Positions 33,526-45,485 of a DNA stretch of 64,000 nt are shown one piece after another (position 1 is the first letter of the stretch; every line of letters begins with the position of its first letter). The notes under the pieces were generated by a model. It saw nothing but the letters and a program-made list of their open reading frames with translations, had not been told where the DNA came from and ran no database searches. Position numbers and translations under genes: made by a program. This DNA comes from Neocallimastix lanati (nom. inval.) (taxonomy: Eukaryota; Neocallimastigomycota; Neocallimastigomycetes; Neocallimastigales; Neocallimastigaceae). The DNA lies in contig JACVTC010000019.1 in assembly GCA_016946835.1 (NCBI GenBank), positions 1,006,001 through 1,070,000 on the forward strand, read 5' to 3'.

Positions 33526-34437
33526 ATGTCCAAGGAAACAACTTTGAGCTTTAAAGAATTGAAAAAAGAATTAAGAGATATTGTGAAACTTAGCAAGGAC
33601 AATTTAGATATTAAGTCCTGGACTACTGAATTAAAACTTTGGATCAAGATACAAGGTATCACAGATCCGGAAACAATATTTAATGCTTGTTTACTTACCA
33701 GCTCTGGTGAAGTACAACGCGTTATTGAAGATTTGGGAGAAGATAGTGATGATGAAAGTGATGATTCATCAGATGAAGAAGAAGATGATGATGAAGAAGA
33801 AAATGTTGATGATGATATTAAATTTCCTTCTCTTGGAAAAATCATTTCAAGTCTTGAAAATTTTTACGGTATTAAAGAAGACCAAAATTTACTTCTTAAA
33901 GAACTTCGTGCAATGCGAATTAAAAGAAACGAAAAGATTAAAGACTTTAATGTAAGATATAGAACTTTGTACACTAAACTTGATAAAAAGAGAAGAAAGC
34001 GCATCGGTGTACTAGATTATATTGATTCTATTCAAAATAATTATGAAGCCTGGAAGAAATTATCCCTTAAAGATGATATAAGTATGGAGAAAGCTTTCAA
34101 AATTGCCGAGAAAGTAGATAGACTTTCTGTAAGGAACAATAATATTAATACCTATAATGTTAATAATTCCCAGCATAATCAAAATAATCAAAACAGTACT
34201 ACTTCAAGACTTTATCCTAAAAGAAGAAACGAAACTTTCCAAACAAGTCAAACAAATAATAAACTGAAACCTCAAGATATTATAAAAGAATCAACCCAGA
34301 AAATGAGAAATTTATCTGTTAAAACTTGCTTCTTCTGTAAGGAAGAAGGTCATTACTCATACTATTGCCCTCAATTAAATAAGATTATGGAAAAAAATAA
34401 AAAAGAAATATATTCCAAAAAGTCTTTAAACTTCTAA
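33526..34437 (+). CDS. E1 Gag
   Basis: Structural polyprotein of the virus-like particle, 303 residues from ATG 33526 (the frame extends upstream without ATG). It has a strongly acidic Asp/Glu/Ser stretch at about residues 75-105, a helical capsid-like region, and a single zinc knuckle CFFCKEEGHYSYYC (CX2CX4HX4C) near the C terminus. It terminates TAA immediately after a TTTAAAC slippery site that gives access to pol. No break in the frame. Confidence 0.88.
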   Translation: MSKETTLSFKELKKELRDIVKLSKDNLDIKSWTTELKLWIKIQGITDPETIFNACLLTSSGEVQRVIEDLGEDSDDESDDSSDEEEDDDEEENVDDDIKFPSLGKIISSLENFYGIKEDQNLLLKELRAMRIKRNEKIKDFNVRYRTLYTKLDKKRRKRIGVLDYIDSIQNNYEAWKKLSLKDDISMEKAFKIAEKVDRLSVRNNNINTYNVNNSQHNQNNQNSTTSRLYPKRRNETFQTSQTNNKLKPQDIIKESTQKMRNLSVKTCFFCKEEGHYSYYCPQLNKIMEKNKKEIYSKKSLNF

Positions 34438-34477
34438 ATGGGAGCAGAAGCACTCCCAATGACAAAACAATAGCTTC
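34425..34477 (+). promoter_or_regulatory. -1 ribosomal frameshift signal: TTTAAAC plus predicted H-type pseudoknot
   Basis: T-TTA-AAC lies in the correct register with Gag (34425-34431), two codons before the Gag stop, and the -1 frame is exactly the pol frame. After a 7-nt spacer comes stem 1, TGGGAG (34439-34444) with CTCCCA (34453-34458). The loop GAAGC (34447-34451) can pair with GCTTC (34473-34477), giving a 5-bp stem 2. Loop lengths of 2, 1 and 14 nt fit a classical pseudoknot. Confidence 0.8.
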
Positions 34478-37400
34478 ATTAAATAATTTACAAAATAATA
34501 CTTTTACTAAGAATACCCCAATTGATAATAATTCCTTTAATGAAGAATCTGAAGAATCTGATTTTAGTGACACAACTGAAAGTGAGGATGATATCATTAT
34601 TAATGCTATGAAAAGAAAAATGAATGATAATAACAGCGAAAAAGAAGAAAATAATTCCAAGAAAGTACATAAAAGTTTAAAAGATAATCCACGTCCTTTC
34701 GCAACTCCTGCTTTAAGAAAGAAGAAAGAAAATGAGCTACATAATAAAGTTTATAAAAATCAAATACTTCCTTCAATTTTAACTCAACCAAATATTAACA
34801 AAGAAAAACAAAAAGAAAAGGAATTAAGAAATATAACAAGAGTAAGAGAAAGTAAAGAAGAAAACAACAATTATTCATCAAAATGAAAGGAAAAAGTTGA
34901 ATCTGAAGATATACTTGTAATCGATAATGAAATAGAAGATCTAGAAATGAATAAAGATAATCAACAAAATAAAACTAATACTTTGGAAAAATTAATTTCA
35001 ACAAAAACTAAAGAAACTAATAATGAAAATACTCAGTTAGTAAAAAGGAATATCAAAATGATGAATAATAAAGAACCTTACAATATTATGGATGATTTAA
35101 ATAATCTTAAATCCAGTATTACGATAGGTCAACTCTTGAATGCATGTCCGAAAATTCGTTCACAATTAACTCAAGGTTTAAAATTAGAAAAATCTAAAAT
35201 AATTGGAACTGTAGACAATGTAAAAGCACGAACTTTATTAGTAAATAACTATGATCATAGCTATATAAGTAAAAGTAATGAAGTAGCCGAAGAAGACTTA
35301 GCAATGGTTGATGCAAGTGTTGACGGAGTACTAGGAAAACTTTTAATTGATTCTTGTAGTAACCTAAGCATCGTTACTAAGCAGTATTTTGATAAATTAC
35401 CTGGTGAATATGAAACAGTTGGAAAAAGTCGTGGAAGAATCCAACTAGCAACACAAGATGAAGAATACTCGGAAGGAATTATTGTTCGATTACCAGTAAA
35501 AATTAATAATTATGAATTTAATGCGGACTTTAGAATTATTGAGAAAGAAGACTCATTTTATGATATGTTAATAAACTTTAAAACTCAAATCGATCATTGT
35601 TTATTTATTCATCCAACCTTAAACAGTCTATGTAAACTTTTGTCAGAAAGTGAATACGAAGAAATAGCTAAAATAAATAATCAATATTATGATGAAGAAA
35701 GTATAATCTGCACTATTAGAAAAGTTGAAGAAACGAATAATGAAAAGGAAATTATAAAGGAATTAACTCCAATGGAATTTATTGAGAGTGATGAATTTTT
35801 AAGTACCTTAAATAAAGATTATAAAGAACAAATTATTAAAATTCTCAAAGAAATGATTGACATAGTTGCCACTTCAACAGAAGAACTAACTCCTTCTAAA
35901 CTTTCACCACATAAGATCCGTTTAAAAGCAAATGCAAAGCCAGTAAAATTAAGAAGTTATAGGTTAACTAAATTAAAATCAGATATCTTAAAAGAAGAAC
36001 TTACAAAGCTTATTAAGAAAGGATTGATAGAACCATCCTGTTCAGAATGGTCATCTCCAGTAGTACTCATTCTAAAACACAATGGAAAGTGGCGCTTGTG
36101 CATTGACTACCGAAAAGTCAATGATATGACAGAAAAAGATTCTTATTCAGTTCCATATATAGATGAAATTTTTGATAGTCTCGGAGGAGCTAAAATATTT
36201 ACAACTCTTGATTTATTTTCTGGTTTTCACCAAATCTTAATGGATGAAGAAAGCGTTGAAGTAACCTCTTTCACTACTAAGTTTGGAAATTATCAATTTA
36301 AGGTTATGCCTTTTGGACTTACTGGAGCTCCCTCAACCTTCCAAAGAGAAATGAATAAAATTTTATTCCCTTTTATTGGTGAATTTGTTTACGTATTTAT
36401 TGATGATGTTTTAATATATTCCAAAAGTATTGAAGAACATTTAGTCCATATTAAACAAGTCTTAGAAGTATTTAAAGAAAACAAGTTAAAAATTAATATT
36501 GAAAAGTGCCATTTTCTTCAAACTGAAGTTGATGTATTAGGCCACAAACTTACTACTAAAGGATTAAGCCCCATGGAAAGCAAAATAACAGCTATTAAGA
36601 AGTGGGAAGCCCCTTCATCACTTCATGAATTAAGATCATTTCTAGGAGCAGTAGGATATTATCGTGACTTTATTCCTAAATATGCTCAAATTACTTCACC
36701 TTTATGTAAATTATTGAAAAAGAATACTAAATATGAATGGAATAAAGAACAACAAGAAAGCTTTGAACTCCTAAAAGAAAAATTAATCAATGCACCTATT
36801 CTAAAATTTCCGTTATTTAATAAACCTTTTATAATTAGAACTGATGCTTCGTATAATGGAATTGGTGGAGTTCTTTTACAAAAAGAAGAAGAAACCGGTA
36901 AGGAGCACCCAATACACTTTATAAGTAGAAGTTTGAAGAAAGCTGAAAAGAATTATGGTATTACCGATTTGGAAGGAACCGCTTTGTTTTACTGTATGAC
37001 TAAATTTAAATCTTATATTGAAGGAAATCCATTACCTACAACTATTTACACAGATCATAAACCATTAGTTGGTTTATTTAAGAATAAAGAACCTTTGAAT
37101 GCAAGGCAAACAAGATGGTGTCTAACCGCTAGTATGCTTGGAATTAATATAAAATATGAATCAGGCAAAAAGAATGTGTTAGCTGATGCTCTTTCAAGAA
37201 TGAAAAGTAAGGAAGAGAGAAAGATATTATTAACAAAAATTACTAATGGAAATAATGAAGAATTATTATCTAAAGTTATAAAGGAATTTATCAATGAAAA
37301 GTTTACTGTTATTGATGGTGAAGATTACTTTATTGACAATGGAAATTATAGAAAATTAATAACGGATGAAAATGAAAAATTTAAATTAATTTTAGAAGCT

Positions 37401-38426
37401 CATAATATTGGCCACGAAGGATATTACAAAACATATCAAAGACTTAAGAAAAACTTTTATTGGAATCATATGATTAAAGATATCAAAAGAATTGTTAGTA
37501 ATTGTGAAAAATGCCAGTTAAATCGTCCTCAACCATATCCAGAACCAACCGAAAACCATCCAACTAAAGTAGAGGGTCCCTTTGTGCATTTAGGATTAGA
37601 TATTATAGGACCGTTACCAAAAACAAGAAATAATAATCAATATATTATAGTAACTGTTGATTACTTTACCAAATGGGTTGAAGCCGAACCCACTGAAAAC
37701 ATAACTTCCTCTGATATAATTAAATTTTTAATAAACGTTTTTGCAAGACATGGTGTGCCTCAAGTTATTACTACTGATAATGGAGTCCAATTCACTTCTG
37801 ATATGACTAAAATCTTTCTTGATCTTTATGATGTATATGTTAAATTTGTAGCTACTTACCACCCTGAATCAAATGGCCTTACTGAAAATCGAAATAAAGA
37901 AATTGGAAAATTACTCCGTTTATTAGGAAGGAAAAATCAAGATTGGGATGAAGTTTTACCTTCTGCTTTATGGGCACTTCGAACTACCAAAAATACAGCT
38001 ACTGGACATTCTAGTTTTGAATTAGTATATGGAAGAGAAGACCAACAGCCTTATGATATAGCCATAAGAACAATTGAAAATGCAGGTAAATCATATGATG
38101 AAATTTTAATGGAAAAATTTGTTCGTCATTATCAATGGACTAGAGAAGTATGCGAAATTGTGAAGAATGCTAACAAGTATTGGGCAACAAGACGAGAAGA
38201 ACAAATAAGTATGAAAAAAGGAAAAGAATTAAAGGCTGGTGATCTTGTTCTTGTTAGAAACTTTAGCCGCACTAAGCTAGAACCATATTACAATGGACCA
38301 TTTAAAATTTTAAAACTTCAATTCAACACGGCAACCCTAATCGATCAGAGGACTGGAAAGCAACTCGATAGGAATGTTCACTTTAAAAATTTAGTAAAGT
38401 TTAACTCCGCTTACAGAGAAGCTTGA
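34432..38426 (+). pseudogene. E1 Pol: protease, reverse transcriptase, RNase H, integrase (one in-frame stop)
   Basis: Open in the -1 frame from the Gag end, interrupted once by TGA at 34884-34886, then open to 38426. Order: a Lys/Glu/Asn-rich linker; protease with LLIDSCSNLSIV (DSC instead of DSG/DTG, near 35347); RT with the YxDD-box equivalent VFIDDVLIYS (near 36391); RNase H with FIIRTDAS and TDHKPL; integrase with an HHCC zinc finger (HNIGHEG...CEKC) and DDE residues in LGLDIIG, TTDNGVQF and NGLTENRN. It ends with a GPF-type C-terminal domain and has no chromodomain. The stop probably disables this copy for itself, though trans-complementation is possible. Confidence 0.9.
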
Positions 38427-38444
38427 GTCTTCGTCGGGGCATCT

Positions 38445-38928
38445 TGATAAGAATGTACTAAATAATGCATTCTTAATTAAATCTACGATTTATTTCTAAT
38501 ACATTATGTGTACATTATTATTTTTGTACTTTAATAAATTTTTAAATCCAAAGATCAAAAATTAAATCAAAAATTATATTAAACTTTATATTTTTATATT
38601 AAATCTTATATTAATAGTAATATTTTTATATATTTAAAACTTATATTAGCAATATTAATAATAAGTCTTATTTTTTTTTTTATATTAATAATGAAAATTT
38701 GTATTAATAATATTTTTATATATTGATAATTAAAAATTTATATATTATATTTTAACTTTTATTATAAAATTTTATATCGAAATGTTTTATTTTATATTGA
38801 AAAATATTTTATTTTATTAAAAACCTTTATATTAGAATAGTATTTTTATTTTTATTTGAATATTTTAACAGATTGTAATAAAAATTATAGCCAATTAAAT
38901 AAATTCTTATTAGTAATATTTTAGATAG

Positions 38929-38972
<44 letters not shown>

Positions 38973-39276
38973 TTTTATTAATATTATAAATGTATTTTAT
39001 TTATATTGTTATAATTAAATTTTATATAATTGATTATAAAATTCAATTTAAATTTAATAGTTTTTATAAAAAAAAAAAAAAAAAATAAATAAAATGTAAT
39101 TTAGTGGCAAGAACAACTTTTATGCCTTGAAAAAAAGTATAAATAGTTGTAAATTTTGCTACCAATTTTTAAAAAATCATCAAATAAAATAAAATAAATT
39201 TATAAATAAAAATAATAAATAAATAAAATTTGTGTTTCTTTACTTTATTTTTATTTAATTCTCTAAAACCTTAACA
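38445..39276 (+). repeat. E1 3' LTR (832 bp)
   Basis: Near-identical to 31284-32129; starts 19 bp after the pol stop codon, after a weak G-rich tract (CGGGGCATCT). Confidence 0.93.
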
Positions 39277-40654
39277 ATTCGTTACATGTGTAAAATAAAA
39301 TACTTATCAAGTCTAGGTTTGTGGCTATTCTAAACTAACTTTACTACACTAATAACACTATATCTTAAACCTCTATTATTTAATTAATTATTTTCTTTTT
39401 TAATTTCTTTTATTTATTTATTTTATTTATTAACTAATTTTCAACAACCACTTAACTGGGTAACGCAGGGTCCTTTCCGGAGTTCCCACTAGCAGTTAAG
39501 ATTTTACAAACTATAATATAATTGTTTTATAAGAAAGTAACTATTCTAATAATAGTTACGAAACTAATAATAAAATTTAAATTTTCCTATTACTATACGA
39601 TTTTCCAACTATCGTTCAATAGTTGAAAAATTAACTCTTTTTATACTTTTTCAAAATAAAATTTTAAATCAAAATAAATTTTAATAAATTATATAAACAT
39701 ATTATTTTATATTATCAATTACATTATATAATAAATTACATGAAATGTTATGAATTATTTTAATATAAATCCTATTTAAAACTATCTAATTTTTCTAAAA
39801 TTTTCTATGAAGAAAATTTAGAGTTTAATTCATTAATTATATGATTAAATATATTCTATCCATATATTTAATTTAAATTTTGCCAAGTTGTGAAAACCAA
39901 TTTACTAAACCACAACTTGCTATTTTTATTTTTAGAATTTCTATATATTTAAAAGACAAGTAAACAAAACGGCAAGTTTTTGTAAACAAACGGAAAAGGC
40001 AATATTCCTTTAATTATTTTAATTTAACTAATTAATGACTAATTATTTTTTAATTTATGAAGTTTCGTGATTCAACTGAGTAATTGTTACGTAAATTCTC
40101 CAAATAATTTAGTCATAAATTTTTGAGAAAATTATTTAAATTAATAATTTGGAATACATTTAAATTTATATTAAAAATTTGGAAAACATTTTTATCCACA
40201 ATAATTTACATTACATTACATTTAAATACGTATTCAAATTATTAAATATTTTACAACATGGTCCTCCTCCAGGATTCGGATACCAGACGAATCTTAAAGT
40301 TAAACTATACTATAATGAATAAATAAAATATTTAAGTGTGAATTTCTTTTGTGCTTAATAGTATGAAATAATAATAATAATAATAATAATACATGATATT
40401 AATAAGTAATTACATGAAATAACATATTTAATAATTATTTTTGTTACATGATATTAATAAAGTTTATAGTTATTATAGATTTTTTTTTTTTTTTTTAAAT
40501 ATAAGTTATAAAATAATATAAAGGAAAAATTAGGTTTTAACAATAATAATAAGTTTAATATTAATAATTTAAGAATATAATTTAATCATATAATTAAATA
40601 ATATACTATAAAATTTAAAGTTTATTAGAGATTCATTTTCTAGTTTAAGTTATT
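39277..40654 (-). other. Probable 3' LTR and flank of E2, plus a structured island
   Basis: No coding sequence. On the minus strand, about 400 bases after the E2 pol end, a purine tract TGGAGGAGGACCA (40258-40270) is followed by TGTTGTAAAATATT, a good polypurine tract/3' LTR boundary, so the LTR likely runs from about 40259 leftward. A less AT-rich island at 39453-39498 folds with a perfect CTTAACTG/CAGTTAAG stem. The left end just beyond the E1 LTR reads cgttaca, an LTR-like terminus. Confidence 0.45.
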
Positions 40655-43600
40655 TTAATTATTTTTATTGAATTTTTTCAAGAGTTTGGGGCAATTAAGA
40701 TTTTCCTCAGGTTCCCAAGAAGCTTCTTAAAGCGGATATCCTTTCCATTTTATCAAGTATTGGATTTTCCCATAATGAGTTCGTTTGTCTAATATTTGTT
40801 CAACTTCGTACTCTTCTTCGTTGTTAATGATAATTGGTGGTGGTTCTTGGTTTCTTCCAAACTTATCTTCAAAGTACGGTTCAAGGTCAGAGACATGCAT
40901 GATTGGATGAATCCTAAGATTTTTTGGCAAGTCAAGTTTATACGAAACAGGAGATATTTTGCTTAGGATTTTAAAAGGTCCCAATTTTCTTGGTTTAAGC
41001 TTTTTGTTACCATTCTTTATAATTAGGGAACTATTGATCCAAACTTTGTCATTTTTCTTGAATTCAGGTGGTTCCATACGATGCTTATTGGCATATTTCT
41101 CTTGTTTTTCAATTACTATTTTAATATTTTCTTTTAATTCCTTGGTTAATTCTGCAAGGTTTTTAACAAGTTCTTCTGCTCTAGGTACTTCAACATTTGT
41201 GGGGACTTCGGGAGAATGTCTGGGATTGAATCCATAATTAGTGAAGAAAGGTGAATGATTAGTGGATTCTTGAATGGTGTTATTATAGCTAAATTCTGCT
41301 AAGTAAAGGAAGTCATTCCAATTAGATCCTTTGAAATATAGCATCTTAAGTATTGTTCGATAACGGAGTTCACCCTCTCCGTTAAACCATTTGTTTGGTG
41401 ATGAAATGGAGAAGAAAATTTAAGAGAAATATTTAGTCCTTTACAAACAGCAGTCCAAAATTTAGATGTAAATTGTGTTCCTCTATCCGATAGGATTTCA
41501 GTAGGAAGTCCATGGTAGCGAAAAATTTGGTTAAGGAAGGCGGAAGCTGTGTCTGAAGCAGAAGGAACGTTTGGGAACGGAATTAAATGACACATCTTGG
41601 AAAGACGATCGATAACCACCAAAATACATGTATAGCCGTTTGATTTGGGTAAGTCTGTTATGAAGTCCATTGAGATGGAAGTCCAAGGGCGATTAGGAAT
41701 GTCAAGCGGGTTTAACAAGCCGTAAGGTTGTGTTTGGAAACTTTTGAGCGACAATATATTTCACAAGAGCGGACATAATCCTTAGTATCAGGATTGGAAG
41801 AAGGCCACCAGAAGTAACGGTTCAGAAGATTGAGGGTTTTCTTAATTCCAAAGTGTCCAGAGGAAGGAGAGTCATGACATACATTCAAAACGAAAGGACG
41901 ACACTTAGGAGGAACGTATAATTTGTTATCGAAGAGTAAGAAACTATTACTTAGAGAAAATTTATCAATGTTGGGATGAGGAATTGGAAGTTTTTTGTTT
42001 TCTAAATATTCGCATATATTATGATAGAAAATATCATCTTTACATTCATTAAGGATTTTATTAGAGAGATCAGAATTAGTTAAGACAGTAACAACGAAGT
42101 TTTCAGGGCGAAGTACGAAAAATGGAGTTTCGGAAGAGGAGTCGTCAGAGGAAGGAATATAATCAGGTCTTCTGGAAAGTGCGTCAGGTTTACCATTGGA
42201 TGATCCAGAACGATAGACAATTTTAAAATTGAATTCGGACAGGAATATTGACCAACGGACAAGTCTTTGTGACATCTTTTCAGGTTTCTTTTGGTAAAGT
42301 AAGTTTCGATGATCGGAGAAAATGGTGAAGGGAATATCTGTGCCTTTTAATAAGTGTCTCCAGTGTTCTAAGGCCGAAACAATGGCAAGAAGTTCCTTAT
42401 CGTATATGGGATAATTTCTTTCGGCATGGTTGAGAGCTCTAGAGAAAAAAGCGACAGGGTGAATTTTGTTGTCTTTAGTCGAAGTTTGTGAAAGAATAGC
42501 ACCAATAGCGAAATTACTACTATCGGTTTCAACCATAAAAGGGATTTCACGGTTTGGATAAGCAAGTACAGGGGCTGAAGAAAATTTTGACTTAATTTCA
42601 TCGAAAGCCTTTTGAGATTCGGTTGTCCAAATGAATTTTGTATTTTTTCTGAGTAAAATGTTAAGTGGATGGGATAACTTAGCGAATCCTGTGATGAAGC
42701 GTCTGTAATAGTTAGCAAGTCCTAAAAATGATTGGAGTTCTTTAGTATTAGTTGGGGCTGGCCATTCTAGGATAGAAGAAACCTTCTTAGGATCCATGTA
42801 GATACCATCTGCAGAGATTCTGTGTCCGAGAAAGTCTAGAAAAGGTACACAAAATTCGCATTTTTTGAGTTTAGCGTATAATCCTGCTTTTCTTAGTCTA
42901 GAAAGTACTTCAGTAAGGTGTTCGTAATGTGTTTCTAAGTCGGGAGAAAAGATGATGATATCATCAATATAGCAGAAAACAAATTTTCCTATGATGTCTT
43001 CAAATACATCATTAATAAAGTGTTGGAAGACTGCAGGAGCATTCTTGAGTCCAAAGGGCATTACTAGGTATTCAAAATGTCCAAATACACAAGTAAATGC
43101 AGTTTTATACTCATCTCCCTTTTTGATTCTTATAAGATTGAAGGCTTGGCGTAAGTCAATTTTAGAGAATATTTTACCCTTACGAAGTCTTTCTAACATA
43201 AAATTGATAAGTGGAATGGGAAAAGAGTTACGATAAGTACATTCATTGAGCCGACGGTAATCCACAACAAGTCTGAGTTCACCGTTCTTTTTTAGTACGA
43301 AGAAAATTGGAGCGCCGGCAAAAGAATTTGATTTTCTTATAAAACCTTTAGCAAGCATTTCGTCAATATATTTCTTGAGGGCAACTAATTCCTTTTCGGT
43401 TAATGGATATATTGGGCCGTAATATAAATTAATGTTTGGTTTCAAATTAATTTCACAATCATAATGTCGATGAGGGAGTAGCATGTTCGCAGCGACTTCA
43501 CTAAAAACATCCATAAATGAGGATAATTTAGTTGGTAAAAGATAGATAACATTTTTATTGTCTTCGTTGGGTTCCTTGTGTTGGTTCTTAGTATTATTAA

Positions 43601-44895
43601 TTATTTCATTAGATATTTTTTCTTCTGAATTGTTAATTTCTTCAATTTTTTGGCTGTCCGAATTATCAGAATTTTTTGGAATTTCGTTTATTAAATTGCA
43701 TGAAGGAATGAAGGTTGTATAAGTATTTGGAATAACGAGACAATTGTTAATACAATATTTTGAATTAAAATGAAGTGTTTTAGAAGAGAAATCTATTGTT
43801 AGATTATGAGTAGAGAGCCATTCAGCGCCAAGAAGAGCACAATAAGAAGGTAAATCGACGACATAAAACTTAGTTTTACAATTGTGATTTTTATAGCTGA
43901 TCGAAATTGGCAAAGTTTCCCCGAGAATTTTCTGAGTACCACCAATTCCTCCTACTTCAGGATGAATGGTTTCGGATGAATAAGGAATGTTATTTTCATT
44001 GGCAAAGTAGACATCCATAAGATTAAGTTGAGAACCTGAATCTAGAAGAATCTTAGTTTTGACTGATGATTTTAAAACATTGAGAGTGAATTCAAATATA
44101 GGAAGACTCAAATTTTGTTGATCTGAGATTCTTGTTCTTTCTTTGGCCTTTGGTTCAGGATTAGTAATATGAGAAGTGCTTGAGGGTGATTTTTTCTTAT
44201 TTTTGAGTGGACAATTGCCTAGAGTATGATTTGAGGATCCACAATATAAACAGAGGTTTTCTCTTTTTCTTCTTTCTTTCTCTTCGTCGGATAGGGGTCC
44301 ATAATGTTTAGAATTCGAACCTTTCTTATAAAAATTCCATCTTTTCTTATTAGAATTGTTGTTATTAAGGTTATTGTTTGATCGATTTTGATTATTTGTA
44401 AATTGCCTATGGGCTGATAGACGGCCATCTATTCTGGAAGCTATGGTTTGCATAGCAGTAAGAGATCTTGAACCAGGGAACATTTCCAGAATTCTTGTAG
44501 CGATTTGATCATTTAAACCAACAAGAAATGCGTTCATTTTCGCTTCTTCGTTCCAAGATGACTCGTCAGCATAAGAGTTGAATTCGAGTATATAGCTTCT
44601 AATGTCGCCTAACCGTTTTTGTATTATAGTTCTGAGTTTCTGATTTGCAACGAATGTTGAGTCATAACTCCCATATACAGATTTCATTCTTTCAACGAAG
44701 GCTTCGTAATTTAACAAGCAAGGGTCCTGATTCTCCATAAGTGATGCTGCCCAATTCATAGCATTACCATATAACCTAGAAATAACGTAGATTACTTTTG
44801 TTTCATCATTATTGAATCGATCAGGGTGAATCATGAAGATTAAATTCATTTTAGCTAAGAATCCCTTAAGGTAGCGTCTATCTCCGGCAAAACCA
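40655..44895 (-). pseudogene. Ty3/gypsy chromovirus E2, gag-pol in one frame, decayed
   Basis: Reads from 44895 down. Gag and Pol are fused in a single frame: capsid region from FAGDRRYLKGFLAKM, zinc knuckle CLYCGSSNHTLGNC, protease LLDSGSQLNLMD, RT with CYIDDIIIFS, RNase H with VETDSSNFAIGAIL, integrase and a chromodomain (VEQILDKRTHYGKIQYLIKWKG). Lesions: a frameshift at about 41712-41754 (between the zinc finger and the catalytic core of integrase), a second at about 41299-41344, and a TAA at 40727-40729 inside the chromodomain, which then continues (EASWEPEENL) to a stop at 40655. The 5' end is cut off at about 44895 by unrelated sequence, so the Gag N terminus, leader and 5' LTR are missing. 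Confidence 0.9.
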
Positions 44896-44904
44896 TCCTT
44901 ATAG

Positions 44905-45153
44905 GTTGCTGTAGACTACTTCACTAAGTGGGTAGAAGCCGAACCCACTGAAAGTGTTACTTCCAAGGATGTGATAAAATTCTTAATTAATGTATTTGCC
45001 AGACATGGTGTGCCTCAATTTATCACTACTGACAATGGACCCCAATTCAACTCCGATATGACGAAAATTTTCCTTGACTTATACGACGTATATGTGAAAT
45101 TTGTTACTACTTATCACCCTGATAGCAATTGTTTAGTAGAAAATTGCGGATAG
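44905..45153 (+). pseudogene. E1-family integrase core fragment
   Basis: About 82 codons closely matching E1 integrase (VDYFTKWVEAEP, INVFARHGVPQ, TTDNGPQF, FLDLYDVYVKFV, TYHPDSN). It starts abruptly where E2 ends and stops at a TAG just before the catalytic Glu would occur. A tiny relic of another E1-like copy in plus orientation. Confidence 0.9.
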
Positions 45154-45403
45154 TGCCTCTCATAAAAATTATAAAAGAAATATTTTATTTGTTAATAAAT
45201 CAACTCAAAATTTAAATGATCGTTTGAATCACCTTCATCAATATATCACTGTTACCAATGATGAAAGTTCTACCAGTTACTGTAGTAAATCAAAATTTAC
45301 CAACAGTTATTGTCCATTATTTGATGATAATGATCAAGAAGCTTATCCTTCCGATTTTGTTGAAGAATTAAAATCAAATGTAATGAAGTGTACATCTCTC
45401 AGT
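45154..45403 (+). CDS. Unrecognised ORF fragment, Ser/Asn-rich
   Basis: A frame open from about 45149 to the TAA at 45401-45403 encodes about 84 residues, including NDESSTSYCSKSKFTNSYC and YPSDFVEELKSNVM. Its composition is more complex than AT-noise and codon use is gene-like, but there is no clear ATG (the first at 45258 is internal). It may be the 3' end of a host gene or of a retroelement ORF truncated at the 44.9-45.15 kb junction. No family recognised. Confidence 0.35.
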
Positions 45404-45485
45404 TAAATTAAATATCAACTACAATATAAACCTATATTTTTTTTTTATTTTTAGAAAGGAGAAAAAAAAAAAAAAAATTAAAAAA

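Larger units (their letters stand above)
31284..39276 (+). mobile_element. Ty3/gypsy retrotransposon E1 (two LTRs, gag, pol)
   Basis: Near-complete 8.0-kb element: 5' LTR 31284-32129, 1.4-kb structured leader, gag, -1-shifted pol, 3' LTR 38445-39276. LTRs begin TGATAAG and end CTTAACA. ATTC precedes the 5' LTR and follows the 3' LTR, a 4-bp target duplication. A likely primer-binding site, TGGTGGAGATATCGG, starts 7 nt after the 5' LTR. One in-frame TGA (34884-34886) early in pol is the only clear lesion. Confidence 0.93.

Noticed and set aside
45224-45406. Independent 60-residue gene starting inside the 45.2 kb frame
   Set aside because: No suitable ATG and the frame is open further upstream; treated as part of one fragment of unknown origin.
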